From Chryseobacterium carnipullorum (lineage in GTDB: Bacteria; Bacteroidota; Bacteroidia; Flavobacteriales; Weeksellaceae): a stretch of DNA of 64,000 nt. The position numbers were made by a program, and so were the translations under genes. The notes below the pieces were generated by a model. That model made no database searches and was not told the DNA's origin. It was given only the letters and a program-made list of their open reading frames with translations. Below are positions 18,913 through 28,030 of the stretch, piece after piece. The stretch covers positions 1 to 64,000 of the forward strand of contig NZ_FRCD01000009.1 of assembly GCF_900142785.1 (NCBI RefSeq). Direction: 5' to 3'. Each line of letters starts with the position of its first letter. Position 1 is the stretch's first letter.

Positions 18913-18955
18913 CATCTTATCAAAAATTTGATAGTTTTAAAAGCAAAGCAATACT

Positions 18956-21559
18956 ATGACATCACAAGAGATACGTCAAAAATTTTTAGATTATTTTAAA
19001 AGTAAAGACCACCTGATCGTTCCTTCAGCACCTATTGTTCTGAAAGACGACCCTACCCTTATGTTTTCCAACTCAGGAATGACGCAGTTCAAAGATTTTT
19101 TCTTAGGCTACAAAACGCCTACGGCCCCGAGAATTGCCGATACACAGAAATGTCTTAGAGTTTCAGGGAAGCATAATGACCTGGATGATGTGGGAAGAGA
19201 TACCTACCACCATACCATGTTTGAAATGTTAGGAAACTGGTCTTTTGGGGATTATTTCAAAAAAGATGCTATTGCTTTTGCCTGGGAATTACTGACTGAA
19301 GTATTCGGTGTTCCCAAAGAAAATTTATATGTAACCATTTTCGAAGGGGATGCTTCTGAAAATCTTGAAAGAGATCAGGATGCCTACGACTTCTGGAAAT
19401 CACATATTTCTGAAGACAGAATTATCAATGGTAATAAGAAAGATAATTTCTGGGAAATGGGGGAAAGCGGACCGTGCGGACCGTGTTCAGAAATCCATAT
19501 CGACCTGAGAACACCTGAAGAAAAAGCTAAAGTTTCAGGGCTTGACCTGGTTAACAACGATCACCCTCAGGTGGTTGAAGTATGGAACCTGGTTTTCATG
19601 GAATTCAACAGAAAGGCAGATAAGAGTTTAGAAAAACTGCCTCAACAGCATGTGGATACAGGAATGGGCTTCGAGCGTCTTTGTATGGCACTTCAGGGCA
19701 AATCTTCCAACTATGATACTGACGTTTTCACACCGCTTATTGCTAAAGTGGAAGAACTTTCAGGTAAAAAATATACCGGGATTTTAGAAGACGAAAAAGA
19801 TATTGCGATCCGTGTTGTGGTAGACCATATCAGAGCGGTTTCATTTGCGATTGCAGATGGACAGCTTCCTTCCAATGGAGGGGCAGGATATGTGATCAGA
19901 AGAATTTTAAGAAGAGCCATTTCTTATTCTTACCGATTCCTGGATATGAAAGAACCTTTCCTTTATGAATTGGTGGCTGTTCTTAAAGATCAGATGGGCG
20001 CATTTTTCCCTGAATTGGAAAAACAAGGCAACCTGGTAACTGAGGTTATTAAAAGTGAAGAGGATTCATTCTTAAAAACCATTGAAAATGGGTTAATAAG
20101 AGTTGAAAAATTAATTGAGCAGACAATTGCAGACGGTTCAAAAGTATTACCAAGCGAAGAAGTTTTCGAATTATATGATACTTATGGATTCCCGGATGAT
20201 TTAACGAGAATTATCGCAGAGGAAAAAGGTCTTACCATTGATGAAGCTGGGTTCAAAGCTGAAATGGAAAAGCAGAAGCTTCGTTCAAAGGCGGATTCTG
20301 CTCAGAAAGTATACGACTGGGTCACTTTAGAAACAAAACCTGAAAACTTTGTAGGCTACGATCAGATCGAATCTGAAACCTATATTACAAGATACAGAAA
20401 AGTAGAAAATAAAGACGGAGAATTCTACCAGGTGGTATTGAGCAGTTCTCCTTTCTATCCTGAAGGCGGTGGCCAGGTGGGAGATAAAGGGGTTCTTGAA
20501 AATGCTGTTGAAAGCTTTGAGGTTTTAGAAACTAAAAAAGAAAACGGACTGATCATCTCATTGATTAATGGTCTTCCGAAAGATGCAGGAGCTGTTTTCT
20601 ATGCTAAAGCTAATGCTACCGACAGAAAAAACTCTCAGGCTAACCACTCTGTGACTCACCTTTTACATGAGGCACTAAGAGAGGTTCTAGGAACTCACGT
20701 TGAGCAGAAAGGTTCTTACGTAGGTCCTGACTATCTTCGTTTTGACTTCTCTCATTTCAATAAAATGACGGAGGAAGAATTGGCGCTGGTAGAAGAAAAA
20801 GTAAACCACAAGATCAAGGAAAGTATTGCTTTACAAGAGTTCAGAAGTATTCCTATTCAGGAGGCTTTGGAGAAGGGAGCAATGGCTTTATTCGGTGAAA
20901 AATACGGTGATAGCGTAAGAATGATCCAGTTTGGAAGCTCTAAGGAACTTTGTGGTGGAACTCACGTAAAAAATACCATTGAGATCGGTCATTTCAAAAT
21001 TACTTCCGAAGGTTCTGCTGCTGCAGGAATCAGAAGAATTGAAGCGATTTCCGGAGACAAGTCTGAAGAATATTTCAAAAACCTGGAAAACCAAATTCAC
21101 GAGCTTTCTCAATTATTGAAATCTAAAGATGTGGTACGATCTATTGAAAAACTGATGGAAGAAAACGCTTCTTTAAAATCTGAAGTGGAAGCTCTTAAAA
21201 AAGAAAAAGCGAAAGGTGAGATCGGCGAATGGAAAAATGCTTACGAGCAAAAAGGAAACAAACAGCTATTGGTGAAGAAAACGTCTCTGGATGCTGGTTC
21301 CGTAAAAGATATCGTATTCCAGTTGAAGAAAGAAATCCCGACTTCCGTAACGATCATTCTTTCTGATGCCGATGGAAAACCAATGATTACCGTTGGTGTT
21401 TCTGATGATCTTGCAGCAGATTACCAGGCCGGAGCGATCGTAAAAGACCTGGCAAAAGAGATCCAGGGCGGTGGCGGTGGAAATCCGGGCTTCGCCACCG
21501 CAGGAGGTAAAAATCTTGACGGTTTGGAAAATGCTTACCAAAAGGCTTTAAATATTTAG
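18956..21559 (+). CDS. alaS: Alanyl-tRNA synthetase
   Basis: 867 residues, full length for the family. Charges tRNA-Ala and edits mischarged Ser/Gly. The class II catalytic core starts at the N-terminus (TSQEIRQKFLDYF, then DPTLMFSNSGMTQFKD). The editing domain has HSVTH near 563-567 and the CGGTH metal-binding motif near 667-671. The C-terminal C-Ala domain ends with GGGGGNPGFATAGG, typical of AlaRS. Monocistronic, with its own promoter and terminator. Confidence 0.98.
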   Translation: MTSQEIRQKFLDYFKSKDHLIVPSAPIVLKDDPTLMFSNSGMTQFKDFFLGYKTPTAPRIADTQKCLRVSGKHNDLDDVGRDTYHHTMFEMLGNWSFGDYFKKDAIAFAWELLTEVFGVPKENLYVTIFEGDASENLERDQDAYDFWKSHISEDRIINGNKKDNFWEMGESGPCGPCSEIHIDLRTPEEKAKVSGLDLVNNDHPQVVEVWNLVFMEFNRKADKSLEKLPQQHVDTGMGFERLCMALQGKSSNYDTDVFTPLIAKVEELSGKKYTGILEDEKDIAIRVVVDHIRAVSFAIADGQLPSNGGAGYVIRRILRRAISYSYRFLDMKEPFLYELVAVLKDQMGAFFPELEKQGNLVTEVIKSEEDSFLKTIENGLIRVEKLIEQTIADGSKVLPSEEVFELYDTYGFPDDLTRIIAEEKGLTIDEAGFKAEMEKQKLRSKADSAQKVYDWVTLETKPENFVGYDQIESETYITRYRKVENKDGEFYQVVLSSSPFYPEGGGQVGDKGVLENAVESFEVLETKKENGLIISLINGLPKDAGAVFYAKANATDRKNSQANHSVTHLLHEALREVLGTHVEQKGSYVGPDYLRFDFSHFNKMTEEELALVEEKVNHKIKESIALQEFRSIPIQEALEKGAMALFGEKYGDSVRMIQFGSSKELCGGTHVKNTIEIGHFKITSEGSAAAGIRRIEAISGDKSEEYFKNLENQIHELSQLLKSKDVVRSIEKLMEENASLKSEVEALKKEKAKGEIGEWKNAYEQKGNKQLLVKKTSLDAGSVKDIVFQLKKEIPTSVTIILSDADGKPMITVGVSDDLAADYQAGAIVKDLAKEIQGGGGGNPGFATAGGKNLDGLENAYQKALNI

Positions 21560-21588
21560 GATCAAACGTCCTTTATCATAAAAACAGT

Positions 21589-21622
21589 AAAAACTCCTGA
21601 AAAATTTCAGGAGTTTTTTTAT
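21589..21622 (+). terminator. alaS terminator
   Basis: AAACTCCTGAAA (21591-21602) pairs with TTTCAGGAGTTT (21605-21616), followed by a T run. It lies 30 bases past the alaS stop. Confidence 0.9.
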
Positions 21623-21720
21623 TTATATTCATTCTAATTATTGATCTTATCTTAACAAACCATTACCTAAACTTAAACTATTGGTTTCGTCCTCGTAAAA
21701 TACAATTCACAATAGACCTT

Positions 21721-21728
21721 TAGCTTTG
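21721..21728 (+). promoter_or_regulatory. Promoter -7 box TAGCTTTG
   Basis: TAGCTTTG matches TAnnTTTG, 27 bases before the PhoX-like gene. The -33 element is not clear. Confidence 0.45.
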
Positions 21729-21755
21729 CTACTATCGAAATCAATATAAGTAATT

Positions 21756-23237
21756 ATGAAAATTAACAAAACTATTGGAGCTCTGCTGTTTGCTTCTATG
21801 GCCTTTCAGGGTTGTAATGACGACAACACCGACCAGCAGGAAACCAATCCTGTCAATCAGAATATCAAGATTGAAAATTTTTCACAGGAACCCGCCTTCG
21901 TTTATGGAATGACGGGATTTGAAAATCTGAACATCACGACCCTGATCTCAAGTTCTGATGTACTTTCAGGAACTCCGAATTTTGTTTTCGCAGGACAGCC
22001 GGACGGTATGGGAATCATGAAAGATCCTAATTCTGACGGCTACTTAATGATCACCAACCATGAGATCACCCAATCTGTTTCCAGAGTTTATTTAGATAAA
22101 ACATTTAAGCCTTTCAAAGGAGAATACATCCTGAACGGAATGGGCGGTATGACCAGATTATGCTCTGCTACACTGGCTACCCCTGAAACCCACGGATTCA
22201 GCGCTTTTCTTACCGCTGGTGAATCTGGCGAAGAAAGTATGGTACATGCTCTTAATCCATTGGCTCCTGCTTCTCAGGCCTCTGATCAGACACGAGTAAA
22301 GCCGGCTTTGGGAAAAGCTTCTATGGAAAACGCAGTTCCGCTTCCTAAAGATATTTCAGGCGGAAAAACATATATTATGATTGGTGAAGATCAGTCTTAT
22401 TCTTCTTCACACCAGTCTGCAGGACAGCTGATCATGTACGTTTCTACAACGCAGGGTGACCTTGATAACGGGAAACTGTATGCTTTAAAAAGAACCAACA
22501 GCAATTATACAGAAACTGATATGGTAAAAGGCAGTTCTTACGATGTTGAATTCGTGGAAATTCCAAATGCTAAAAACCTTACAGGTGCACAAATCAATCA
22601 GAAAAATATTGATAATAATGCGATCCGCTTTTCAAGAGTTGAAGATGTAGATTATAGAAAAGGAGCCGGAAAAGGAAGAGAAATTTACTTTACGGCAACG
22701 GGAGAATCTTCAGACGGTGTCACGCCAAAGCCGGGATTGACGATGTGGGGAAGAGTCTACAAGCTGGTCCTTAATGAAAATAATATGCTTACCGGAAAAC
22801 TGGAAGTAGCCGCAGAAGGAGATTCTAATCCTGGTCATAACCTGATCAATCCTGATAATTTATGCGTGACTGAAAACTTTGTCTATATTCAGGAAGACGG
22901 CGACTCTTATTATACAGCAGCAGCTCACGATTCTTATATCTGGCAGCTCAACATTGCGACAAAACAATACAAACCATGGCTGAATATGAAACACAACAGA
23001 TTGGATACAGCCTGGCAGACCGCTTATAATCAATCCGGAACCCTTCAGAAGTTTGGTTCATGGGAATATGGAGCGATGGTGGATATTTCAGATATCATCG
23101 GAATTCCAAACACTTTTACCGTTAATATTCATTCGCATACATGGCAGAAGGATAAGTTCAAGAATGCAGACGGTGCAGGCGTAAATACGAACAAGGAAGG
23201 CGGCCAGATCGTCATCATCAGAAACGTAGAGAAATAG
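21756..23237 (+). CDS. PhoX/DUF839-like secreted lipoprotein
   Basis: 493 residues. The N-terminal signal ends in a lipobox, FQGC (about 17-20), so the mature protein is lipid-anchored. The body resembles the PhoX/DUF839 beta-propeller phosphatase family: PDGMGIMKDPNSDGYLMITNHE near 85-105, an acidic YIMIGEDQS segment, and GREIYFTATGESSDG before MWGRVYKL. Metal and substrate residues cannot be assigned confidently by eye, so a phosphatase activity is inferred only. It is followed after 66 bases by a di-haem peroxidase, and the two may be cotranscribed. Confidence 0.65.
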   Translation: MKINKTIGALLFASMAFQGCNDDNTDQQETNPVNQNIKIENFSQEPAFVYGMTGFENLNITTLISSSDVLSGTPNFVFAGQPDGMGIMKDPNSDGYLMITNHEITQSVSRVYLDKTFKPFKGEYILNGMGGMTRLCSATLATPETHGFSAFLTAGESGEESMVHALNPLAPASQASDQTRVKPALGKASMENAVPLPKDISGGKTYIMIGEDQSYSSSHQSAGQLIMYVSTTQGDLDNGKLYALKRTNSNYTETDMVKGSSYDVEFVEIPNAKNLTGAQINQKNIDNNAIRFSRVEDVDYRKGAGKGREIYFTATGESSDGVTPKPGLTMWGRVYKLVLNENNMLTGKLEVAAEGDSNPGHNLINPDNLCVTENFVYIQEDGDSYYTAAAHDSYIWQLNIATKQYKPWLNMKHNRLDTAWQTAYNQSGTLQKFGSWEYGAMVDISDIIGIPNTFTVNIHSHTWQKDKFKNADGAGVNTNKEGGQIVIIRNVEK

Positions 23238-23303
23238 TTTTTAAATATCCAGTAAATAATAAAGTATCAGCAGGAAAATTCCCGTTGGTACTTTTTCATA
23301 CCT

Positions 23304-25118
23304 ATGAAAATACTTTCAAAATATCCGGTCCTTATTGTTTTATTCACTGTAATTGTTCTTTTTATTTTTTTTCAATGCAAAAATGACAAACATGCACCCA
23401 TTAATCAAGATCTGAGTGTTGTAAAAAGTGAAATAGCCAAAACCAATGCTTTATTTGAAAAACAGATCAGTGAGCTGTTGCTTCTTGTGTCAGACAATGC
23501 AGAGGAAAAGACGATTCAACAGAAATTTGAAGATCTCAGAATAACGTATAAAAAAATGGAATGGGCGGTAGAATATTTCCTGCCGAATTCTGCCAGATTT
23601 ATCAACGGTCCTGCTCTTCCTGAAATTGAAATGGATGAGCATACGGAACTTGAGCCGGAAGGCCTTCAGGTTTTGGAAGAACTTTTCTATCCCTACACTC
23701 CTCAAAATAAAAATGAAGCTGTACGGTTGCTGAAGAAACTGACCAATAAAAGCAATACGATAAAGGTCAATTTTCAGGCAATCTCTGTGAGTAGAGATCA
23801 GGTTTTTGATGCAATAAGACAGGAGATTTTCAGAATTTCGAGTCTGGGAATTTCCGGTTTTGACACCCCCGTATCGGGAACTTTTTTAAGGGAAATGCCT
23901 TATTCTCTGGAATCGGTTAAACTGACATTACAACAGATCTCTACGCAACAGCCCCAAGATAAAGTATTAAAAAAAATCAATACTGCAATTGATTCAGCCA
24001 TTGCTGTTCTAAGGAAAAATACAGACAGAGATCGTTTTGATTATGTCAATTTTATTCCAGATCATCTCAATACAATCTCTTCTTTACTGCTGGAATTTAA
24101 AAAGCAGGAAAATATTCCCGATATTGAAGTAACTTCTGCCTTAAGCAAGAATGCTGCAACCTTTTTTTCAAAAAACGCTTTCAATCCGAATGCTTTTGTT
24201 CCCGGGAAAGAATTTGCATTCTCTGATGAAAAGGCAGCGCTGGGGAAAAAACTGTTTAACGACAATATTCTTTCCAACAGCAATAACAGAAACTGTGCAA
24301 CATGTCATATTCCTGAAAAGGCTTTTACAGACGGTCTCGCCAAGTCGATGTCATTGGAGAATGCAGAATTGCATCGAAATGCACCATCGTTAAATTATGC
24401 AGGTTTTCAGCACGGACAATTCTGGGATATGCGAAAAGATGATCTGGAAGGCCAGAGTTCAGACGTGATCTCGAATAAAGAGGAAATGCACGGCGACCTG
24501 AATCTTATTCTTGGTAAAATCAATCGGGACACCAAATATCTTCCGGAGTTTAAGAAAATCTATAAAACGTCAAAAGCTGAAACCTGGCAGCTTCAGAATG
24601 TACTGGCAAGTTACATCCGTTCTCTGGCAAAATTCAATTCTAATTTCGATGAATACATGAGGGGCAACAGATCTGCCATGACGGAAAGCCAGAAAAGAGG
24701 GTTTAATCTTTTTGTAGGAAAAGGTCAGTGTGCTTTATGTCATTTCATTCCTTTATTCAATGGAACGGTTCCTCCCAATTTCAAAAAAACAGAACAGGAG
24801 GTCCTGGGAACTGCTGTGAATGGTGACAACAAGATGTTTGATCAGGATTTAGGAAGAGGAAAATTCCATGAACTGGTTGAGGCTTTGCAACATTCTTTTA
24901 AAACCCCAACTCTTAGAAATATCAGTAAAACAGCTCCCTATATGCATAACGGTGGCTATAAAACACTGAAGGAAGTCATGAATTTTTATAATAAAGGAGG
25001 CGGAAAAGGCCTCGGCTTTAAAGTAGAAAACCAAACGCTTTCCGACACCCCTCTACAACTTACCGACAAAGAAACAGATGAAATGATAGATTTCATGCAT
25101 GCGTTGGATGATCAGTAA
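23304..25118 (+). CDS. Di-haem cytochrome c peroxidase with N-terminal helical domain
   Basis: 604 residues. A hydrophobic N-terminal signal ends in FFQC (about 23-26), indicating a lipoprotein. Residues about 30-270 are mostly helical and resemble the imelysin-like domain found in some Bacteroidota peroxidases (tentative). The C-terminal half holds two CxxCH haem sites: CATCH near 332 and CALCH near 478, as in MauG/CcpA peroxidases. YMHNGGYKTLKEVMNFYNKGG near the end is typical of the family. It would reduce hydrogen peroxide, or perform MauG-like oxidation, in the periplasm. Confidence 0.88.
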   Translation: MKILSKYPVLIVLFTVIVLFIFFQCKNDKHAPINQDLSVVKSEIAKTNALFEKQISELLLLVSDNAEEKTIQQKFEDLRITYKKMEWAVEYFLPNSARFINGPALPEIEMDEHTELEPEGLQVLEELFYPYTPQNKNEAVRLLKKLTNKSNTIKVNFQAISVSRDQVFDAIRQEIFRISSLGISGFDTPVSGTFLREMPYSLESVKLTLQQISTQQPQDKVLKKINTAIDSAIAVLRKNTDRDRFDYVNFIPDHLNTISSLLLEFKKQENIPDIEVTSALSKNAATFFSKNAFNPNAFVPGKEFAFSDEKAALGKKLFNDNILSNSNNRNCATCHIPEKAFTDGLAKSMSLENAELHRNAPSLNYAGFQHGQFWDMRKDDLEGQSSDVISNKEEMHGDLNLILGKINRDTKYLPEFKKIYKTSKAETWQLQNVLASYIRSLAKFNSNFDEYMRGNRSAMTESQKRGFNLFVGKGQCALCHFIPLFNGTVPPNFKKTEQEVLGTAVNGDNKMFDQDLGRGKFHELVEALQHSFKTPTLRNISKTAPYMHNGGYKTLKEVMNFYNKGGGKGLGFKVENQTLSDTPLQLTDKETDEMIDFMHALDDQ

Positions 25119-25249
25119 AATAATCGTGTTTTTCGCAAGTTATATTGATTATTTTCATCGGTATTTTTACTGCATTTTTCTATCAAAAATTTAGACCAAA
25201 TCAATGTCACAACATATCATAAAAACTTTCTTAACACAAGAAATATCAT

Positions 25250-25257
25250 TACTTTTG
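25250..25257 (+). promoter_or_regulatory. Promoter -7 box TACTTTTG
   Basis: TACTTTTG matches TAnnTTTG and lies 14 bases before the DUF5686 gene, implying a very short 5' UTR. Confidence 0.5.
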
Positions 25258-25271
25258 ACCTAGTTTTTTAC

Positions 25272-27686
25272 ATGAAAAGGTTTTTAGTTTTATTATTTTT
25301 ACTGATGTATTTCTTTGGTTATTCTCAATCAAAGATCAGGGTTATAGATGAAACTGACCAGAAACCCATATCTCATGCAAAAATCTCCTGTGATGGAAAA
25401 GTCATTGGTTTTACAGACATCCAGGGCATACTGGAATTTAAAGCATCATGCAACAGCATAGAAATCCAGGCGGAAAATTACCTGAAAGAAACAGCCACTG
25501 CAGAGGCCGAAATGGAAGTTTCGATGCAAAAAAAACCATCAAAAACGACTGATATTGAAGCGGTCGTGATTGAAGACCGCAGTGATCCGAGGGCTTTGGA
25601 GATTCTTAAAAAAGTCAATAGATTGTTTAGGGAAAATTCACCCAAAAGCCTGGGATCTTACTCTTTTAAATCTTATGAAAAAATCTCTCTCGATATAGAT
25701 CAGGACAGCATTACCCAGTTTAACCAGTTTTTTAATACACCTGATTTTTTAAAGAAAAAAAGAGAAAAAGATTCATTAAGCACTATTTCGGCAAAACAAA
25801 TCTTTTCAAAAAGTAAACTCTTCCTGTGGGAAAGAGCCCAGGAGTTTTTGTATTCTAAACAATATGGCGAGAAGATCAATATTCTGGACAACAGAATTTC
25901 CGGTCTTAAGCAGCCTATCTATGAAATGATCGCTGTACAGCAAAGCAACAGGGATAAAATCCCCAACCAGATCAAACAGGAAAACAGAGGCCTTTACCGC
26001 TTTTTTCTTTCGGATACCATTGAGGTAAGCGGAAGGAAGACTTACGTCATCCGTTTCCGTGAAGTAAATTACAAAAAGCAGGACAAAAAAAGAAAGTACA
26101 ACGGTGTTATCTACATAGACACGGAGACCTACGGTATCCAGAAGATCGAAAATTTCAGCAAGACTAAAAACGACGGTATTATCACAAGTACCTGGGTTTT
26201 TTATAACAACAAATGGTTTCTGTCTCAGGAAAAAGTAAAACTGAGAATGAGCAAAGTTGCCATGGAAGAGGATACGAAAAAGAAAACGGAAGAGCATCCT
26301 GAAAAAAAGGAAAGGACCAGTTTCGGGACCTATGCTTTCCTTACCTCCACCTATTTTGATTTCAAGTCGCCTATCGAAGAAAACCCGAATCATTTTAAAG
26401 GCTACACTTTTTCCGTAAAAAATGCTGACGGACATTTGCTTGATCAATACAGAACTGATCCTCTGACAGAAAGAGAGCGGAATACCTACACCATCATCGA
26501 TAGTTTAGGCAAAAAATACAATATCGACAGCAAGGCAAAAATTCTGACCGGACTTATCAACGGGCAGATCAGAATGGGTATCGTGGATTTTGCGGTAGAT
26601 GAGATCGTGAATTTCAACTTGTATGAAGGTTTCAGAGTAGGCTTAAAAGCTAAACTGAATGAGACTTTCAATCCTTACTTTTCACCGGATTATTATTTTG
26701 CTTACGGTTTCAAGGACGACAAATGGAAGTACGGAATCGGTTTGGATATGAAAACCACACTGGACAAAAATTCATTTTTCAGAATTGAATATTATAATGA
26801 TGTGACAGCTTCAGGAGAATTCTACAGAAGACTGTGGAATTTCAAGATGAGAACGATGAATTACGGGAACAATATCAACAATGACAAATACTATCAGTAC
26901 AGAGGGGCTTCCCTATCCTATCTGAATGATGTAACGAATGGACTTACTCTGGTTTTTGCTGCCAAGAGAAATATTGAAGAAGCTAAATTTGATTATCAGT
27001 TCAGAGGAAAAGGTGGCCAGTTTGATAATTTCAATACCCTCTTTACTTTAAAGTATTCTCCCAATTCTACCAATATCATGACGCCTCAGGGAAAATCGAT
27101 CATCGATCAGAAATATCCTGAGCTGTATCTGAACTATGAACAGAGTTATAAAGTTTTAGGCGGAGATTTCAACTACACCCGTTTTGATGCGCTTTTCGTT
27201 CATAACTTTAAGACGATGCTAGGAACCACCGGATTCAGATTGTATGGGGGAATCGTGTTGGGGGAAGCTCCTATCTGGAAACATTTTACAATGAACGGGC
27301 TGGCGTCTCCGAGCAAGGATTTTAATTTCAACCTTACTTCTTATCTGGGTTTTGCCACACTGGAAGGTGGTAAATATTACAATGATAAGTTTGTAGCCTA
27401 CTACTTCACTCATAAACTTCCGCTGTATTTCAAAAGTTTCGGACAGAATATCTCCAGCTTCGATTTTGTATTAAGAGGAACCATCGGAGATATGAAGCAT
27501 CCGGAATACCATGAGTTCAGATTCAGAAAACTGGACCATCTGTATCAGGAAGTCGGCCTTGAATGGAATAATTTCCTTTCCACTTACTTCAATTTAGGAC
27601 TTTTCTATAGAGTAGGATACTACACCACTCCCAATTTTAAACAGAATTTTGCCATTCAGTTTAAGTTGAAAGTACTAGAATTTTAA
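25272..27686 (+). CDS. DUF5686 outer-membrane protein with carboxypeptidase-like regulatory domain
   Basis: 804 residues. Signal peptide at 1-18 (ending GYSQ), then a CarboxypepD_reg-like beta domain (SKIRVIDETDQKPISHAKIS, about 19-95). The remainder matches the DUF5686 family: RALEILKKVNRLFREN, YGIQKIENF, and a C-terminal half of alternating amphipathic strands ending in the aromatic KLKVLEF, as expected for an outer-membrane barrel. The family is common in Bacteroidota. Its transport or assembly role is not established. Confidence 0.85.
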   Translation: MKRFLVLLFLLMYFFGYSQSKIRVIDETDQKPISHAKISCDGKVIGFTDIQGILEFKASCNSIEIQAENYLKETATAEAEMEVSMQKKPSKTTDIEAVVIEDRSDPRALEILKKVNRLFRENSPKSLGSYSFKSYEKISLDIDQDSITQFNQFFNTPDFLKKKREKDSLSTISAKQIFSKSKLFLWERAQEFLYSKQYGEKINILDNRISGLKQPIYEMIAVQQSNRDKIPNQIKQENRGLYRFFLSDTIEVSGRKTYVIRFREVNYKKQDKKRKYNGVIYIDTETYGIQKIENFSKTKNDGIITSTWVFYNNKWFLSQEKVKLRMSKVAMEEDTKKKTEEHPEKKERTSFGTYAFLTSTYFDFKSPIEENPNHFKGYTFSVKNADGHLLDQYRTDPLTERERNTYTIIDSLGKKYNIDSKAKILTGLINGQIRMGIVDFAVDEIVNFNLYEGFRVGLKAKLNETFNPYFSPDYYFAYGFKDDKWKYGIGLDMKTTLDKNSFFRIEYYNDVTASGEFYRRLWNFKMRTMNYGNNINNDKYYQYRGASLSYLNDVTNGLTLVFAAKRNIEEAKFDYQFRGKGGQFDNFNTLFTLKYSPNSTNIMTPQGKSIIDQKYPELYLNYEQSYKVLGGDFNYTRFDALFVHNFKTMLGTTGFRLYGGIVLGEAPIWKHFTMNGLASPSKDFNFNLTSYLGFATLEGGKYYNDKFVAYYFTHKLPLYFKSFGQNISSFDFVLRGTIGDMKHPEYHEFRFRKLDHLYQEVGLEWNNFLSTYFNLGLFYRVGYYTTPNFKQNFAIQFKLKVLEF

Positions 27687-27734
27687 TTATCGAAACATCA
27701 ATTCTCTCAAAGAAAAACGAAATTTAAGTAACAT

Positions 27735-27764
27735 CATAAATTCATAAATTCATAAATTCATAAA
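27735..27764. repeat. Short tandem repeat, unit CATAAATT
   Basis: Nearly four head-to-tail copies of the 8-mer CATAAATT lie in the 96 bases between two genes. Slippage could vary the copy number and so the distance to the start of the gene at 27783. Confidence 0.8.
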
Positions 27765-27782
27765 CATATAAAAAAACGGAAT

Positions 27783-28019
27783 ATGCAGCGAATAGAAATA
27801 AAAGCGGAACAGTTTTTTGAATTATTAAAACTGAAAGACACCCCGATGTGGGAAATTTTCTCCCAAATGATTGATGGTAATGAAAAGGAAATTATATTTC
27901 TGGATAATGAAGATAAAGTTCTTTTTAATTATATCCTTCCCGCTAATCAGGAAAAGCTTGAGGAAGACCGAAAGGAATTTTCAAAACAGTTTTCAGATAA
28001 ATTGGCTAACTTCAATTAA
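27783..28019 (+). CDS. Small hypothetical protein, 78 aa
   Basis: Acidic, soluble, no signal peptide. MQRIEIKAEQFFELLKLKDTP is followed by DGNEKEIIFLDNEDKVLFNY and a helical, charged tail. No family recognised. It starts after a short tandem repeat and stands 11 bases before the M28 peptidase gene, so the two are probably cotranscribed. Confidence 0.6.
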   Translation: MQRIEIKAEQFFELLKLKDTPMWEIFSQMIDGNEKEIIFLDNEDKVLFNYILPANQEKLEEDRKEFSKQFSDKLANFN

Positions 28020-28030
28020 TTTTTTTTTAG

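Larger units (their letters stand above)
18391..18955. other. Intergenic region between the sigma operon and alaS
   Basis: 565 bases with no convincing gene. A 66-codon open frame at 18615-18815 on the minus strand is overlapped by a perfect palindrome and resembles no protein. The region holds the palindromic repeat at 18616-18676 and the alaS promoter. Confidence 0.6.
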
